DNA from: Phycicoccus elongatus Lp2
Lineage (GTDB): Bacteria; Actinomycetota; Actinomycetes; Actinomycetales; Dermatophilaceae
Direction: 5' to 3'
DNA: 56,678 nt
Assembly (NCBI RefSeq): GCF_000367525.1
Contig: NZ_HF570956.1
Location: 1,191,684 to 1,248,361 of the forward strand
Shown: piece after piece, positions 1 to 12,486 of the stretch
Numbering within the stretch: the stretch's first letter is position 1
Layout: the number at the start of each line of letters is the position of its first letter
Program-made: the position numbers and the translations under genes
The notes under the pieces: model-generated
The model's input: only the letters and a program-made list of their open reading frames with translations
Database searches by the model: none
Told to the model about the DNA's origin: nothing

Positions 1-34
1 CCCGCCATTTGTGACACCAGGTTCGTATGCCGTG
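1..34 (-). repeat. 34-bp repeat, copy A (inverted, at contig start)
   Basis: The first 34 bases are the exact reverse complement of 1042-1075. The core includes CCTGGTGTCACAAATGGCGG when read on the minus strand, and the outer end carries the CGGCATAC octamer. A third, shorter copy lies at 1105-1129. The contig starting inside this repeat suggests it is multi-copy in the genome and broke the assembly (inference). Confidence 0.85.
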
Positions 35-53
35 GGGCTGGATCAGGGGTTGC

Positions 54-983
54 CTACGCCGCTGCTCGGCGGACCGGGAAGTGGCGCCGCCAGTCCTGCT
101 TCAGGTGCACGATCACGCCCTTGGACGCGAGTGCCCTGGCGACGCGGGCAAGCGCCAGGTCAGGACGCACGAACAGATCTGGTGAGCGAAGGATGATCAG
201 GCGCCATTCCAACTCATCGAACTCTTCGCGCCGGTCGATATCGTTCTGCCACTGTTCGTCGTTCTCGGCGTGCTGCCGACCGTCGTACTCGACCCCGAGT
301 CGCAGCTTTAGATAGCCCATGTCGATCCGGCGCTTGATGTTGCCCTCCTCGTCGCGGAAGACGATGTTGACCGTCGGCTCTGGAATGCCCGCGAGCACCA
401 TGAGCAGCCTCACCTTCGTCTCCTGAGGTGAGTCGACCCGGGATCGGACCAAAGCTGCTGCCTCGCGCGCGAGGCGAGCGCGTTTTCCGCGGAAGGCTGC
501 CGCTGCTGCAACGAGTTTCTGGGGCGTCGTTGCCTTCTTGCACAGCGTGTCGCCTGCGACCACGAGGTCGACGAGTTCAAGTTCGCCGGCCAACTTGAGA
601 AAGGTTGCCTCCGGTGTCGTCACCCGGAGTCCGTAGCGCATGGTCGTCGGTGGAGGCTGCGCAGGACGGTGCATGCGCAGACCCTTGATCAGCGTCCGCT
701 GCTTGCGATTGAGCAGGATCTCGACATCGGCGGAATCGGGAACGATCGCGCCCCACAACCTGGCGGCTGACCGGCCGCAGATCGCTCCCTCCGGCACTGC
801 GAGCAGCGCCGCCTTGCACAGGATGTAGTTGTCGATCGGCACCTCCGAAGAGACATGCACTCCCCAGACCAATTGAGTGAACGCGCGGCTCTTCAGTTCG
901 CGTTCAGTGAACCCGGCGCTGATCGCTCGGTGGCGCAGGAACGGCTTCAGGATGTCGATGTCACGATTCACGTTGTTGGACAT
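54..983 (-). CDS. DUF559 / AbiEi-type endonuclease-domain protein
   Basis: 309 residues from the ATG at 983; the open frame extends further upstream but that extension runs into the repeat and looks non-coding. The N-terminal half resembles the AbiEi antitoxin-like winged-helix family (residues about 1-100). The C-terminal part looks like a Vsr/DUF559 nuclease fold: a glutamate in SPQETKVRLL, then RRIDMGY, VEYDGRQH and NDIDRREEF, giving the acidic and histidine positions expected of a PD-(D/E)XK-type site. It stands alone with no AbiEii-like toxin partner visible. The gene lies between inverted copies of a 34-bp repeat (1-34 and 1042-1075). A second member with a similar domain plan lies at 11362-12405, also bracketed by repeats. 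Biological role unknown; the antitoxin-like label is only a family resemblance. Confidence 0.8.
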   Translation of the reverse strand: MSNNVNRDIDILKPFLRHRAISAGFTERELKSRAFTQLVWGVHVSSEVPIDNYILCKAALLAVPEGAICGRSAARLWGAIVPDSADVEILLNRKQRTLIKGLRMHRPAQPPPTTMRYGLRVTTPEATFLKLAGELELVDLVVAGDTLCKKATTPQKLVAAAAAFRGKRARLAREAAALVRSRVDSPQETKVRLLMVLAGIPEPTVNIVFRDEEGNIKRRIDMGYLKLRLGVEYDGRQHAENDEQWQNDIDRREEFDELEWRLIILRSPDLFVRPDLALARVARALASKGVIVHLKQDWRRHFPVRRAAA

Positions 984-1041
984 GACGTCAGCATCCCGGA
1001 ACGCGGCAAAGTGACAGGCGCGATATCCACAGGGCCGGGCA

Positions 1042-1075
1042 CACGGCATACGAACCTGGTGTCACAAATGGCGGG
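1042..1075 (+). repeat. 34-bp repeat, copy B
   Basis: Exact inverted match to 1-34, on the 5' side of the DUF559-type gene. It contains CGGCATAC at 1044-1051 followed by the 25-bp core ending in AAATGGCGGG. With copy A it brackets the gene at 54-983 in inverted orientation. Confidence 0.85.
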
Positions 1076-1104
1076 TGGGGAGCGCTGCGACGTGCCGGAC
1101 CCGA

Positions 1105-1129
1105 CGAACCTGGTGTCACAAATGGCGGG
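1105..1129 (+). repeat. 25-bp repeat core, copy C
   Basis: Exact direct repeat of 1051-1075, 29 bp further on, lacking the CGGCATAC extension. It lies between the DUF559-type unit and the 3' end of pgm. Confidence 0.8.
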
Positions 1130-1153
1130 CCGGCGCGGCACGGCCGCCTGCGG

Positions 1154-2818
<1,665 letters not shown>

Positions 2819-2904
2819 GGCGCCCATCCTTCCATCGGGGACCCGGACGCCGCATCCCTTCTCCGTTCCCTCTCGGCGCAGGCCCCTGGGGCCGATCCAC
2901 GCCG

Positions 2905-2956
2905 ACAGATCTCGCGCGGGGACGCAGGTATACCTGCGTCCCCGCGCGAGATCTGT
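2905..2956 (-). terminator. Perfect 52-bp palindrome between glgB and pgm
   Basis: Two 26-base arms meet exactly at 2930/2931 with no spacer and no mismatch; each arm contains AGATCTCGCGCGGGGACGCA or its complement. It begins 11 bases after the glgB stop, so as RNA it could act as an intrinsic-type terminator or processing hairpin before pgm. There is no T-run. Its length and perfection exceed the other hairpins in the window apart from the repeats at 11331 and 12487, so it may instead be a mobile palindromic repeat. Confidence 0.7.
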
Positions 2957-2966
2957 TCCTGAGAGG

Positions 2967-5312
2967 TCAGGCGTTGCCGTCGGTGCCGCCGTCGCGCACC
3001 GGCGCTGTCTCCGGCTCTGACTCCGACAGCGGCACTGACTCCGGCGCCGGCTCTGACTCCGGCGCCGGCTCTGACTCCGGCTCCGGTTGGGACTCCGGCG
3101 CGGGCAGAGTCTCGGTGTGCGTGACGGGCGCGAGGTAGAGCGTCGAGAGCGCGGCGACCCGCACCGTCACGTGGTGCGGCTGGTTGTTCCAGTGCTCGTC
3201 GACCGCGGTGACGACGACGTCGGCCTGCGAGGCGCGTCCGTCGCCCTCGAAACCAGACGTGTCGAGGATGACCTTCCAGTCCCCGCCGCGCGGCACGCCG
3301 ATCCGCACCCACTCCTTGTCCTGGCCTGAATAGTTGGCGATCACGGCCACGACGTCTTCGCCGCTGCGGTCGTGCTCACCGAACCGCAGGAAGGAGAAGG
3401 TGTTGCCGCCCTTGTCGTCGGCATCGATCCACTCGAAGCCGGCCGGCTCGGAGTCGAAGGCCCACAGCGCCTTGTGCTCCCGATAGATCCGGTTGAGCTC
3501 CTTGACCAGGTTGTGCACCCGGTAGTGCGCGGGGTCCTCGAGCAGCCACCAGTCGAGGGAGCGCCCGTCGGCCCACTCGCTCTGCTGCGCGAACTCCAAG
3601 CCCATGAAGAGCAGCTGCTTGCCCGGCTGGCCCCACATGTGGGCGAGGAAGGCGCGCAGGGTGGCGAGCTTCTCCTGCTTGGACCCGGGGATCTTGCCGG
3701 GCAGCGAGCCCTTGCCGTGGACGACCTCGTCGTGGCTGATCGGCAGCAGGTAGTTCTCGCCGAAGGCGTACATGATCGAGAAGGTGATGAGGTTGTGGTG
3801 GTACTGGCGGTTGACCGGCGACTCCTTGAGGTAGCGCAGCCAGTCGTTCATCCAGCCCATGTTCCACTTCAGCCCGAATCCGAGACCGCCGCTGTCGGTG
3901 GACTTGGTGACGCCGGGCCAGGAGGTGGACTCCTCGGCGATCGTCACGATCCCCGGGACCCGCTTGTATGCCGTGGCGTTGGCTTCCTGGAGCAGCCCGA
4001 TCGCCTCCAGGTGCTCGCGTCCGCCGTGGATGTTGGGGATCCACTGCCCGTCGGCGCGGGAGTAGTCCAGGTAGAGCATCGAGGCGACCGCGTCGACGCG
4101 CAGGCCGTCGGCGTGGAACTCCTCGAGCCAGTAGAGGGCGTTGGCGACGAGGAAGTTGCGCACCTCGCGACGGCCGAAGTCGAAGACGTGCGTGCCCCAG
4201 TCGGGCTGGTCGCCGCGACGGGGGTCCGGGTGCTCGTAGAGAGCGAGGCCGTCGAAGCGGGCCAGGGCGAAGGCATCGCGCGGGAAGTGCCCCGGGACCC
4301 AGTCGAGGATGACGCCAATACCGTTCTGGTGCAGGACATCCACGAGGTACTTGAAGTCGTCCGGGTCGCCGAAGCGGGCGGTCGGTGCGTAGTAGCCGGT
4401 CACCTGGTAGCCCCATGAGGGGCCGTAGGGGTGCTCCATGACCGGGAGGAACTCGACGTGCGTGAAGCCGAGGTCCTTGACGTAGTTGACCAGGTGCTCG
4501 GCCAGGTCGCGGTAGGACGAGCCCTGTCGCCACGACCCGAGGTGCACCTCGTAGACGCTCATCGGACCGTTGTGCGGGTTCGATTCCTGCCGCCGGTCCA
4601 TCCAGTCGTCGTCGCCCCACTGATGGTGCGAGTCCTCGACCACCGAGCCGGTGTTGGGCGGGCACTCGGTGCGCCGAGCCATCGGGTCCGCCTTCGCGCG
4701 CACGACGTCGTCGGCCCCACGGATCTCGAACTTGTAGATGGACCCCGCGCCGACACCCGGGATGAAGAGTTCCCAGACTCCGGACCGGCCGATCAGGCGC
4801 ATCGGGTGGATCCGACCGTCCCAGCCGTTGAAATCGCCGATGACACGCACGGCCTTGGCCCGCGGGGCCCAGACGGCGAAGGAGGTGCCGGTGACATTGC
4901 CCATCGGGCCGGGGTAGGTCTGCACCCGCGCGCCCAAGACGGTCCACAACTGCTCGTGCCGGCCCTCATTGACCAGGTGCAGGTCCATCTCGCCCAGGGT
5001 CGGGGCGAAGCGATACGGGTCATCACTCTCGTGCTCGACCCCATCTCCCCAGGTGGTGAGGACGCGGTAGTCCATGGTGGTGTCCACGTCCGGACGGACC
5101 GCGCTGAAGACGCCCTCCGCTTCGTGCGCGAGCGACAACTCCTCACCGTCCTCGAAGCGGACGCGGACCTGGCCGGCCATCGGCTTGAGGACCCTGATCC
5201 GCAGCCCTCCGTCCTCGAGGTGTTGGCCCAGCAGGTCGTGCGGTTGCTGGTGTCGACCCTGGACGAGGGCAGCGATCGCGCCGGACACCTCGTGACGGGG
5301 AGTGGGAGTCAC
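2967..5312 (-). CDS. glgB: 1,4-alpha-glucan branching enzyme GlgB
   Basis: 781 residues, GH13 family. It cuts alpha-1,4-glucan and rejoins it in alpha-1,6 linkage to make branches. An N-terminal glucan-binding region and a CBM48-like module (about 140-230) precede the catalytic barrel. The nucleophile is predicted as Asp407 in DGLRVDAV, the acid/base as Glu460 in TIAEEST, and ISHDEVVHGKGS (about 526-537) carries the conserved His-Asp. The last 40 or so residues are an acidic tail rich in Ser-Glu-Pro, made by short tandem DNA repeats at about 3030-3095; this is outside the enzyme fold and unusual for the family. The GTG start at 5312 abuts the TAG stop of the maltokinase gene, with GGAG upstream, implying translational coupling. 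Confidence 0.96.
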   Translation of the reverse strand: MTPTPRHEVSGAIAALVQGRHQQPHDLLGQHLEDGGLRIRVLKPMAGQVRVRFEDGEELSLAHEAEGVFSAVRPDVDTTMDYRVLTTWGDGVEHESDDPYRFAPTLGEMDLHLVNEGRHEQLWTVLGARVQTYPGPMGNVTGTSFAVWAPRAKAVRVIGDFNGWDGRIHPMRLIGRSGVWELFIPGVGAGSIYKFEIRGADDVVRAKADPMARRTECPPNTGSVVEDSHHQWGDDDWMDRRQESNPHNGPMSVYEVHLGSWRQGSSYRDLAEHLVNYVKDLGFTHVEFLPVMEHPYGPSWGYQVTGYYAPTARFGDPDDFKYLVDVLHQNGIGVILDWVPGHFPRDAFALARFDGLALYEHPDPRRGDQPDWGTHVFDFGRREVRNFLVANALYWLEEFHADGLRVDAVASMLYLDYSRADGQWIPNIHGGREHLEAIGLLQEANATAYKRVPGIVTIAEESTSWPGVTKSTDSGGLGFGLKWNMGWMNDWLRYLKESPVNRQYHHNLITFSIMYAFGENYLLPISHDEVVHGKGSLPGKIPGSKQEKLATLRAFLAHMWGQPGKQLLFMGLEFAQQSEWADGRSLDWWLLEDPAHYRVHNLVKELNRIYREHKALWAFDSEPAGFEWIDADDKGGNTFSFLRFGEHDRSGEDVVAVIANYSGQDKEWVRIGVPRGGDWKVILDTSGFEGDGRASQADVVVTAVDEHWNNQPHHVTVRVAALSTLYLAPVTHTETLPAPESQPEPESEPAPESEPAPESVPLSESEPETAPVRDGGTDGNA

Positions 5313-6768
5313 CTATGTCTCCTTCAGGGTTTCGTCGTGACCGGCGGTGAGCCGGTCGATGGCCTGGAGTGGGATGCTGACCCAGTCTGGCCGGTTCCGG
5401 GCCTCGTACACCACTTCGTACATCGCCTTGTCCAGTTCGAAGGCGGTGAGAAGTGCGGAGTGGGCACGCGGATCGACGCCGGAGACCGCGGCATACCCAT
5501 CGAGGAAGGCCCGCTGGGTGGCGGTCACCCACGGCCTGGCCGACCCCGGATTGTCCTGCTCCCACGATCCGCCGCAGTAGTCGAAACTGCGCAGCATGCC
5601 GGCGACGTCGCGAATCCACTGATCGGGCAGGACGCGCTCGGCGAGCGGTCGAATGGGCTCGCCCTCGAAGTCCAGCAGGATCCACCCACGAGTGGGGGAA
5701 TGGAGCACCTGACCCAGGTGATAGTCACCGTGGATGCGCTGCATCGGTGGCCACGCCACGTCCGCTGCCTCCGCGAGGATCCGGTCCACCAGCGGGGCGA
5801 AGCGGGCGAGTTCGTCGACCTCCGCGACCGCCGCCTCGAAGCGTCCGCGCATCTCGTCGACGATCGCCGAGCCGGTGTCGTGGGTGGTCGGCGTGGTGCC
5901 CAGGGCCTCGGCGAGGATGCCGTGCACCCGCGCCGTCGCCTCGCCGAGCAGTCGTGCCGGCCCCGTGAAGTCGGTGCCCTCGTCGACGGCGACCGAGGCC
6001 ACCCGCCACGCGTCCTGCACGCCGGGCAGGAACTCCTGGGCGAAGGCCAGGTGGACGGTCTGCGGCGTGCCGATCGAGTCCCCATTGCCGGGGGCGTATG
6101 CCGTCAGGTCCCACTCTCCGCGCACCGAGCCGACCACGGCCGGCACCCGCTCGCAGCCGGCTTCGCGCAGCGTGGTCTGCAGGACGACGTCGGGGTTATC
6201 GCCCGGGGAGAGCATCCGGAAGACCTTGATGATCACCGGGCGGGCGGACCCGTCGCTGGTCACCGTGTCGACGATGATCGACGTGTTCGACTGTTCGCCG
6301 GCCAGGACCCGCGACGAACCGAAGGAGAGGTCCTCGGTCCACGTGGTGGCGGGCACCCCGACGTAGCGGTCATCGACCGTGTCCGACTCCGTCGAACTCT
6401 CGGCGTGGACCCGGCCTCGCACGAACTCGAGGAGTTGCTCGGCATAGACAGGGTCGTGGGTGCCGTCGTAGACCCACCGTTGGCCGAGGACGCCGTGCTC
6501 CGTCGTGCCGACCAGAGCGTGCTCGAGCTCCTCGACGGGAGCGCTGCGATAGGTCAGCGGCACCTGATAGGCCACCGGACCCGTGCCCGCGTCGTCCCAG
6601 ACGATCAGGGTCTCGATGCCCACCTCACCAGCGGGATCACCGAGTCGCCAGGCGTCGATCCGAGTCAACTGCGGCTCGTACCCCTTGGCGGCATACCACC
6701 GTTGCGCACCCATCCACGCCGTGAGCAACTCGAGTTTCGAGGGGCGGACGTAGGTGCCGGTGTGGATC

Positions 6769-6776
<8 letters not shown>
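5313..6776 (-). CDS. mak: Maltokinase (maltose-1-phosphate forming)
   Basis: 487 residues from the GTG at 6776, which overlaps the treS stop codon (TGA at 6769-6771). It phosphorylates maltose with ATP to maltose 1-phosphate, the donor for GlgE. The aminoglycoside-phosphotransferase-like kinase core shows the catalytic loop [11 protein letters not shown] and the metal-binding LLDFEGEP in the C-terminal third; the N-terminus [13 protein letters not shown] and [10 protein letters not shown] matches the family cap domain. It is in the same reading frame as the 5' part of treS, so the frameshifted treS frame runs open straight into it, giving a false appearance of a 1060-residue TreS-Mak fusion. 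Confidence 0.93.
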
Positions 6777-8495
<1,719 letters not shown>

Positions 8496-8560
8496 CTTTG
8501 TTCGCTCCTACACGTCAGGGGACAGGACGTCCAGACCATCATTCACCATCGCACGGTAAG

Positions 8561-8588
8561 CGGTTACGCGAACCGTGAGAGCGTTTTC
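8561..8588. promoter_or_regulatory. Candidate operators in the treS-glgP divergent promoter
   Basis: Two dyads lie in the 173-bp gap between treS (minus) and glgP (plus). 8561-8575 is CGGTT-N5-AACCG. 8577-8588, GAGAGCGTTTTC, fits a purine/pyrimidine-symmetric GARARCGYTYTC pattern centred on CG, typical of LacI-family operators that often control maltose/glucan genes. No LacI-type regulator is in the window, so assignment is inference. Confidence 0.45.
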
Positions 8589-8668
8589 GCGCCTGATCCT
8601 CTACCGTTGAGCGGAAGTCTCGACGACGCGACCGGCATACCTTCCCCCCAGCACCCTCAGGAGTGCGC

Positions 8669-11302
8669 GTGACCGACGCCCCCACCCCCCTCGACCTCGT
8701 TGCCGAGGACCCCGAGAACGACCGCACCGACGGCGCACCGGTGAGCCTCTCCGAGAGCACCACCGGTGGCGCTTCCGAGAGCACCGACGGCCACGCCTGG
8801 CGCCACGAGACCGGGCCGCGGCATACCCCCACCTCCACGCTGGCCAACGGTCCGGTCATCTCCCCGCCCCACACCGTGGACGCCTTCGTCAAGGCCTTCC
8901 TCCACGAGTTGAACTTCGGTCAGGGTGTGCCCCTGTCGCGGTCCTCGGTCAACGACCAGTACCTCGCGCTCGCGCGCACGGTGCGCTCCTACCTCATGGC
9001 GCGCTGGCTGGAGACGGCCCGCCGGCGCCGCACCGACAAGCCGGCCAAGATGGTCGGCTACCTGTCCGCCGAGTACCTCCTGGGCCGACAGCTCGACAAC
9101 GCCCTGCTGGCGACCGAACTCACCGACATCGCCACCGAGGCGATGGTGGCCTGCGGCATCGAGATCGACGACCTGCGCCAGCAGGAGGTCGAGCCCGGGC
9201 TGGGCAACGGTGGCCTGGGCCGCCTGGCCGCCTGTTTCATCGACAGCATGGCCACCCTCGGCGCGTCGAGCATCGCCTACGGCATTCGTTACGAGTACGG
9301 CATCTTCCAGCAGACCTTCGTCGACAACCGACAGGTCGAGAAGCCGGACGCCTGGCTGTCCATGGGCGGGCCCTGGGGTGTCGTGCACCCGGAGATGGAG
9401 GTGCCCGTGAACTTCGGCGGGCACGTCGAGACCTACGTCGGCGAGGACGGCCGTGAGCGTCGGCGCTGGACGCCGGCCTGGGGCGTCATGGCGCTGCGCT
9501 ACAACTACATGGTCCCCGGTTACCAGAACGGCGTCGTCAACACGCTGCGCCTCTGGCGGGCCCGCGCAACCGAGTCCTTCGACCTGCACATCTTCAACGC
9601 CGGCGACTATGCCGAGGCGGTGCGCGCACAGACCTTCGCCGAGAACATCTCCAAGGTGCTCTACCCCGAGGACTCCACGCCGCAGGGCAAGGAGTTGCGG
9701 CTGCAGCAGCAGTACTTCTTCGTCGCCGCGTCGATCAAGGACTTCATCCAGCACACGATGCCCAAGGACTTCGACGTCCGGGACCTGCCCGAGCGGATCA
9801 TCTTCCAGCTCAACGACACTCACCCGGTCATCGGCATTCCCGAGCTGATGCGCATCCTCCTCGACGAGCACGACCTCGAATGGGAGGAGGCGTGGGCGAT
9901 CACCAAGCAGTGCTTCGCCTACACCTGCCACACCCTGCTGCCCGAAGCGCTCGAGGTCTGGCCGGTGTCCCTCATGGAGCGGCTCCTGCCGCGCCACATG
10001 GAGATCATCTACCGGATCAACGAAGACTTCGTCGCCGAGCTGCGTGAGACCTACCCGGGCGACGAACTGCGCGTGCGGCGGATGTCGATCATCGCGGACC
10101 ACCCCGAGCGCTCGGTGCGCATGGCCCACTTGGCCACGGTCGCGTCGGTCAAGGTCAACGGCGTGGCCGCCCTGCACAGCGAGTTGCTCAAGGAGAAGGT
10201 GCTGAACGACTTCTCCGAGCTGTGGCCGGAGCGCTTCACCAATGTCACCAACGGCGTGACGCCGCGCCGCTTCATCAAGCTCTCCAACCCCGAGCAGTCC
10301 AAGCTCATCTCCGACACCATCGGCAAGGGCTGGGTCGCCAACCTCGACCGGCTCGAGGAACTCGTGGGTTATGCCGACGACGCGGACTTCCGGGAGAAGT
10401 TCCGCGCGGTCAAGGCGCACAACAAGACGCGCATCCGCAACGTCCTGGTCTCCCGGGACGGCATCGCCCTCCCCGAGGGTCACCTACTCGATGTCATGGT
10501 CAAGCGCCTGCACGAGTACAAGCGGCAGTCGCTCAAGCTCCTCCACATCGTCACGCTCTACGACCGGCTCATCTCCGGTGAGGTCGAGCCGTCGACGGTC
10601 ACGCCGCGCACGGTGGTCTTCGGCGCCAAGGCGGCCCCCGGGTACGCGATGGCCAAGGAGACGATCTTCCTCATCAACTCGGTGGCGCAGACGGTCAACA
10701 ATGACCCGCGCGTCGACGGTCGCCTCTTCGTCGCCTTCCCACCGAACTACAACGTGACTCTGGCCGAGAAGCTCATCCCGGCTGCGGACCTCTCCGAGCA
10801 GATCTCGCTCGCCGGCAAGGAGGCCTCGGGCACGGGCAACATGAAGTTCGCGCTCAACGGCGCACTGACGATCGGCACCGACGACGGTGCCAATGTCGAG
10901 ATCCGGCAGCTCGTCGGCGATGAGAACTTCTTCCTCTTCGGGATGACCGAGCCCGAGGTGGCCGAGCTCCAGGCCAAGGGTTACCGGCCGGGTGAGTACT
11001 ACGAGCGCGACCCACAGTTGCGCCGCGCGATCGATCTCATCGCGAGTGGTCACTTCACGAAGGGCAGCCGTGACGCAGTCAGCTCCTTCGTCGGCGACCT
11101 GCTCTACAACGACCGCTTCCTCGCCCTGGCCGACTACGCGGCCTACATCGAGGCGCAGGACAAGGTCGAGGCCGCCTACGGCGACCAGGACAACTGGTCA
11201 CGGATGGCCATCCTCAACGTCGCTCGGACCGGGTTCTTCTCCTCGGACCGCTCGATCCGCGACTACATCGACCGGATCTGGCACGTCAAGACTGGCGTCT
11301 GA
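8669..11302 (+). CDS. glgP: Glycogen/maltodextrin phosphorylase
   Basis: 877 residues, GT35 family. It releases glucose 1-phosphate from alpha-1,4-glucan ends using pyridoxal phosphate. The cofactor lysine lies in ASGTGNMKFALNGALTIG followed by TDDGANVEI; QLNDTHPVIGIPELMR and VKRLHEYKRQSLK are also classic phosphorylase motifs. I chose the GTG at 8669 because AGGAG (8659-8663) is spaced five bases from it; a GTG at 8663 overlaps that site. The first 70 or so residues before HTVDAFVKAFLHELNFGQG are a low-complexity Ser/Thr/Glu-rich extension not typical of the family, so a later start is possible. It is transcribed divergently from treS. Confidence 0.95.
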   Translation: MTDAPTPLDLVAEDPENDRTDGAPVSLSESTTGGASESTDGHAWRHETGPRHTPTSTLANGPVISPPHTVDAFVKAFLHELNFGQGVPLSRSSVNDQYLALARTVRSYLMARWLETARRRRTDKPAKMVGYLSAEYLLGRQLDNALLATELTDIATEAMVACGIEIDDLRQQEVEPGLGNGGLGRLAACFIDSMATLGASSIAYGIRYEYGIFQQTFVDNRQVEKPDAWLSMGGPWGVVHPEMEVPVNFGGHVETYVGEDGRERRRWTPAWGVMALRYNYMVPGYQNGVVNTLRLWRARATESFDLHIFNAGDYAEAVRAQTFAENISKVLYPEDSTPQGKELRLQQQYFFVAASIKDFIQHTMPKDFDVRDLPERIIFQLNDTHPVIGIPELMRILLDEHDLEWEEAWAITKQCFAYTCHTLLPEALEVWPVSLMERLLPRHMEIIYRINEDFVAELRETYPGDELRVRRMSIIADHPERSVRMAHLATVASVKVNGVAALHSELLKEKVLNDFSELWPERFTNVTNGVTPRRFIKLSNPEQSKLISDTIGKGWVANLDRLEELVGYADDADFREKFRAVKAHNKTRIRNVLVSRDGIALPEGHLLDVMVKRLHEYKRQSLKLLHIVTLYDRLISGEVEPSTVTPRTVVFGAKAAPGYAMAKETIFLINSVAQTVNNDPRVDGRLFVAFPPNYNVTLAEKLIPAADLSEQISLAGKEASGTGNMKFALNGALTIGTDDGANVEIRQLVGDENFFLFGMTEPEVAELQAKGYRPGEYYERDPQLRRAIDLIASGHFTKGSRDAVSSFVGDLLYNDRFLALADYAAYIEAQDKVEAAYGDQDNWSRMAILNVARTGFFSSDRSIRDYIDRIWHVKTGV

Positions 11303-11330
11303 CCGCGGCATACCGGGACACGGCTGGCCT

Positions 11331-11376
11331 TGGGTGTCGGGTTGAGGGGGTCAGGACCCCCTCAACCCGACACCCA
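11331..11376. repeat. 46-bp palindromic repeat, left copy
   Basis: Two 22-base arms (TGGGTGTCGGGTTGAGGGGG begins the left arm) around a 2-base AG centre, without mismatch. It is nearly identical to 12487-12530 (44 of 46 positions shared in extent, one substitution). It lies after glgP and supplies the final codons and TGA stop of the DUF559/AbiEi-type gene on the minus strand. Confidence 0.9.
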
Positions 11377-12405
11377 AGCGGCAGTCGCGGCCAACTCGGT
11401 CGCGCATCCGGGCCGGCCGCAGGTCATCGGTCGACCGGTCCAGCCCCTGGCGCGCAGGAGCGCACCGACCTCCGCCGCCGTCGCGCAGACGGTGACGGCG
11501 ACGTCCGGCCAGAACACGCGGTTGGTGAAGCGGCCGGCGCCGCCGAGCCGTCGATCCCGACGACCGTCCTTGATCCGGCTGGCCCACTCCTCGTGGCCCA
11601 ACCTCCCATCCACCTCGATGACGACCCCGAAATCGGCATAGTCGTTGTCATGCACTGATCCACCGTTCACCCTGCTGGCAGACTGCCGGATCGCGGTGGG
11701 CAGGCGATGTGCTCGCTCGACGTCGCGCACGTAGCGGACCTCGGCCGCCGAGTGGGCGCCCGACGTGACATCGGCCATCGCCTCGCGCATGAGGGCGCCG
11801 TGCCGGAGGCGGGTGCGCTTGGCCAACTCCGCCTCCAGCGTCTCCACGGGGACGAGGCGCTTCTGGACAGCTAGCGCCAACCAGGCCAGTGCGCCATCGG
11901 GCTCGCTTCCGGCGGCGCAGTCGATGATCGTCGACGCCTTCGTCGTGCGCCACGGGAAGGTGAGGGGATCAACGCGCTCGTCCCACCGGCCGATGCGCCG
12001 TAGGGCAGCGCCCTTGACCGGTGTGATCGTCCGGGGGGCGGAGATCGCCAGTTGGATCGGGGCGCGGGCGACTCCGGGCATCTCCCAGGCCCGGGCGGCT
12101 GCAGTCCCGAAGAGGGCTACAGGTGGGCTCTGCAGGCTGCCCTTGTCGGACCTGAGATCGGTCGGTCCCCGGCCGGTCACGGCGAGAAGCGCAGCCGCTG
12201 CATCGACCTCCCACCCGCTCTTGCCGGGGGCGGTCTGGTAGACGCCAGAGGCGACGCGCACCCAACGGCGAGTGCGCAGGCAGTGCCGAATCTGTTCGAC
12301 GGACATCCCAGCCCTCAGGCACTGGCCTCGGGTGACCAACTCGAACTGGAAGCGCGCTGCCAGCAGCAGGGGCGGCCAGTCGACGGTCCGGGTTGAGTGC
12401 GGCAT
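11362..12405 (-). CDS. DUF559 / AbiEi-type endonuclease-domain protein (second copy)
   Basis: 347 residues from the ATG at 12405, which sits inside a CGGCATAC octamer. The N-terminus resembles the AbiEi-type helix-turn-helix (FELVTRGQCLRAGMSVEQIR and RRWVRVASGVYQT). The C-terminal domain DFGVVIEVDGRLGHEEW plus KDGRRDRRL looks like the DUF559/Vsr nuclease core. It shares plan but little close sequence with the protein at 54-983. The last residues WVSG and the stop codon come from the palindromic repeat at 11331-11376, so the coding end has fused with the repeat. A matching palindrome lies 81 bp beyond its start. It interrupts the glucan block between glgP and glgE and has no toxin-like neighbour. 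Function unknown. Confidence 0.8.
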   Translation of the reverse strand: MPHSTRTVDWPPLLLAARFQFELVTRGQCLRAGMSVEQIRHCLRTRRWVRVASGVYQTAPGKSGWEVDAAAALLAVTGRGPTDLRSDKGSLQSPPVALFGTAAARAWEMPGVARAPIQLAISAPRTITPVKGAALRRIGRWDERVDPLTFPWRTTKASTIIDCAAGSEPDGALAWLALAVQKRLVPVETLEAELAKRTRLRHGALMREAMADVTSGAHSAAEVRYVRDVERAHRLPTAIRQSASRVNGGSVHDNDYADFGVVIEVDGRLGHEEWASRIKDGRRDRRLGGAGRFTNRVFWPDVAVTVCATAAEVGALLRARGWTGRPMTCGRPGCATELAATAAWVSG

Positions 12406-12486
12406 ACCCTCCAGCGTGCCGGGCCGAAGTGACGCGGCGGGCGCTGTCCACAGGGCGCGGGACCCTGACGTCGGCAGAGCCACACA

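Noticed and set aside
8657-10483. 608-residue minus-strand open frame opposite glgP
   Set aside because: Shadow of glycogen phosphorylase.
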